From DATJGF01 sp035495315 (GTDB taxonomy: Bacteria > Verrucomicrobiota > Verrucomicrobiia > Limisphaerales > UBA8199), in the NCBI GenBank assembly GCA_035495315.1, contig DATJGF010000022.1, forward strand, positions 1 to 5,609: 5,609 nt of DNA, read 5' to 3'. Below the pieces are notes generated by a model. The model made no database searches. It worked only from the letters and a program-made list of their open reading frames with translations, and was not told the DNA's origin. Positions within the stretch are counted from its first letter, which is position 1, and each line of letters begins with the position of its first letter. Positions 5,035-5,609 of this stretch are shown here, piece after piece. A program made the position numbers and the translations under genes.

Positions 5035-5609
5035 TGGGCGGTTTAGCGAGTTCGGCTCACGGTGGAATTCCCTGGATGGTTAAGGTCGGCCTAGCCTCGC
5101 TGATGACTTCAGCCTCGCGACAGTTTTCCGCGGGCGCTGTCCTTTTTGCTGCGGCTATGTTCGTCTCGCAAGCGGCGGGCGCGGAGGTCGCGCCAAAGCG
5201 CGGCGGTGTGCTGGAATTTGCCTCGACGGTGGAGCCCGGCAATTACGACTGCCACGGCAACACCTCGTTTGCCTTTCTGCACCCGGTGGCCCCGCATTAT
5301 TCGACGCTTCTCAAATTCGACACCGCCAATTACCCGCAGATCGTCGGCGATCTGGCGCAATCCTGGGAGGTCTCGCCCGACCGGCAGACTTATACGTTCA
5401 AGCTGCGACCGAACGTGTTGTTCCATGACGGCTCGCGTCTGACCTCGGCCGATATCAAGGCGAGTTACCAGCGCATTGTGCATCCGCCCGGCGGCGTCAC
5501 CTCCTCGCGTCAAGTCGATTTTGGCGCAGTGGGCGCGATCGAAACACCCGATCCGCTGACGGTCATTTTTCACCTGCAATGGCCGGACGCCGCGATGCTG
5601 GCCAACTTC
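5034..5609 (+). CDS. ABC transporter substrate-binding protein, family 5 (peptide/nickel type), partial
   Basis: The frame runs 192 codons off the right edge. It starts at ATG 5034, whose A is the last base of the upstream stop; GGGAGCAGG just upstream is a fair ribosome binding site. A second ATG at 5076, with GGTGGA before it, is an alternative start. A signal peptide ends near AAGA/EV at residue 51. Then come KRGGVLEFASTVEPGNYDCH (55-74) and the family 5 signature around residues 106-150: DLAQSWEVSPDRQTYTFKLR, VLFHDGS and LTSADIKASYQRI. Such proteins, usually 500-540 residues, deliver peptides, opines, nickel chelates or other small solutes to ABC permeases. About the first third is present. 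The one-base overlap implies an operon with the TAXI gene; permease and ATPase genes may follow beyond the window. Confidence 0.92.
   Translation, partial: MGGLASSAHGGIPWMVKVGLASLMTSASRQFSAGAVLFAAAMFVSQAAGAEVAPKRGGVLEFASTVEPGNYDCHGNTSFAFLHPVAPHYSTLLKFDTANYPQIVGDLAQSWEVSPDRQTYTFKLRPNVLFHDGSRLTSADIKASYQRIVHPPGGVTSSRQVDFGAVGAIETPDPLTVIFHLQWPDAAMLANF

Noticed and set aside
4717..5579. Minus-strand open frames opposite the TAXI C-terminus and the ABC binding protein
   Set aside because: They lie antisense to well-supported coding sequence and have no motifs of their own.
1..5609. tRNA genes, rRNA or CRISPR array
   Set aside because: No GGTTCRANTCC-like T-arm in a cloverleaf context and no regularly spaced repeats were seen on either strand; this was by eye only.

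Overview
The window looks like accessory DNA of an alphaproteobacterium, most likely a Bradyrhizobium-like member of the Rhizobiales. This rests on the high G+C in the clearly coding part, the style of the transporter proteins, the C(UUCG)G-type GC-rich hairpins and the mix of insertion-sequence fossils. It is inference; there is no ribosomal or housekeeping marker to fix the taxon.

Bases 1-3900 are a gene graveyard. From about 191 to 1000, on the minus strand, lies an IS3-family (IS2-group) element that has lost its catalytic core, its left end and the N-terminus of orfA. It is followed on the plus strand by two pieces (1029-1199 and 1205-1363) of what seems to be one internally deleted gene, possibly of a PAS-like family. 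A possible intact hypothetical gene of 149 codons lies on the minus strand at 1310-1759. Bases 1760-2167 hold only short, doubtful minus-strand frames. At 2168-2389 sit two tiny convergent genes, each encoding a single hydrophobic helix (35 and 30 residues). Then come two GC-rich hairpins with identical stems (2521-2582), the C-terminal relic of an IS21-type IstB protein (about 2723-2812), a long imperfect inverted repeat with a palindrome nested inside it (2843-2946), and a perfect tandem decamer (3128-3147). Bases 3154-3550 are open on both strands without a recognisable product, and about 3700-3783 keeps a scrap resembling a response-regulator receiver domain.

From about 3900 the character changes to well-formed coding sequence. 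A strong Shine-Dalgarno site precedes a complete TAXI-family (TRAP-type) periplasmic solute-binding protein (3919-5034). Its stop codon overlaps by one base the start of a family 5 ABC transporter substrate-binding protein (5034 to beyond the right edge). The overlap implies a translationally coupled operon that puts binding proteins of two mechanistically different transporter classes together. No TRAP membrane subunit and no ABC permease or ATPase is visible; the ABC components may lie downstream.

The most notable items are the TAXI/ABC binding-protein coupling, the pair of convergent micro-membrane-protein genes, and the nested inverted repeat beside the IstB relic. I see no complete new defence, CRISPR or RNA system.
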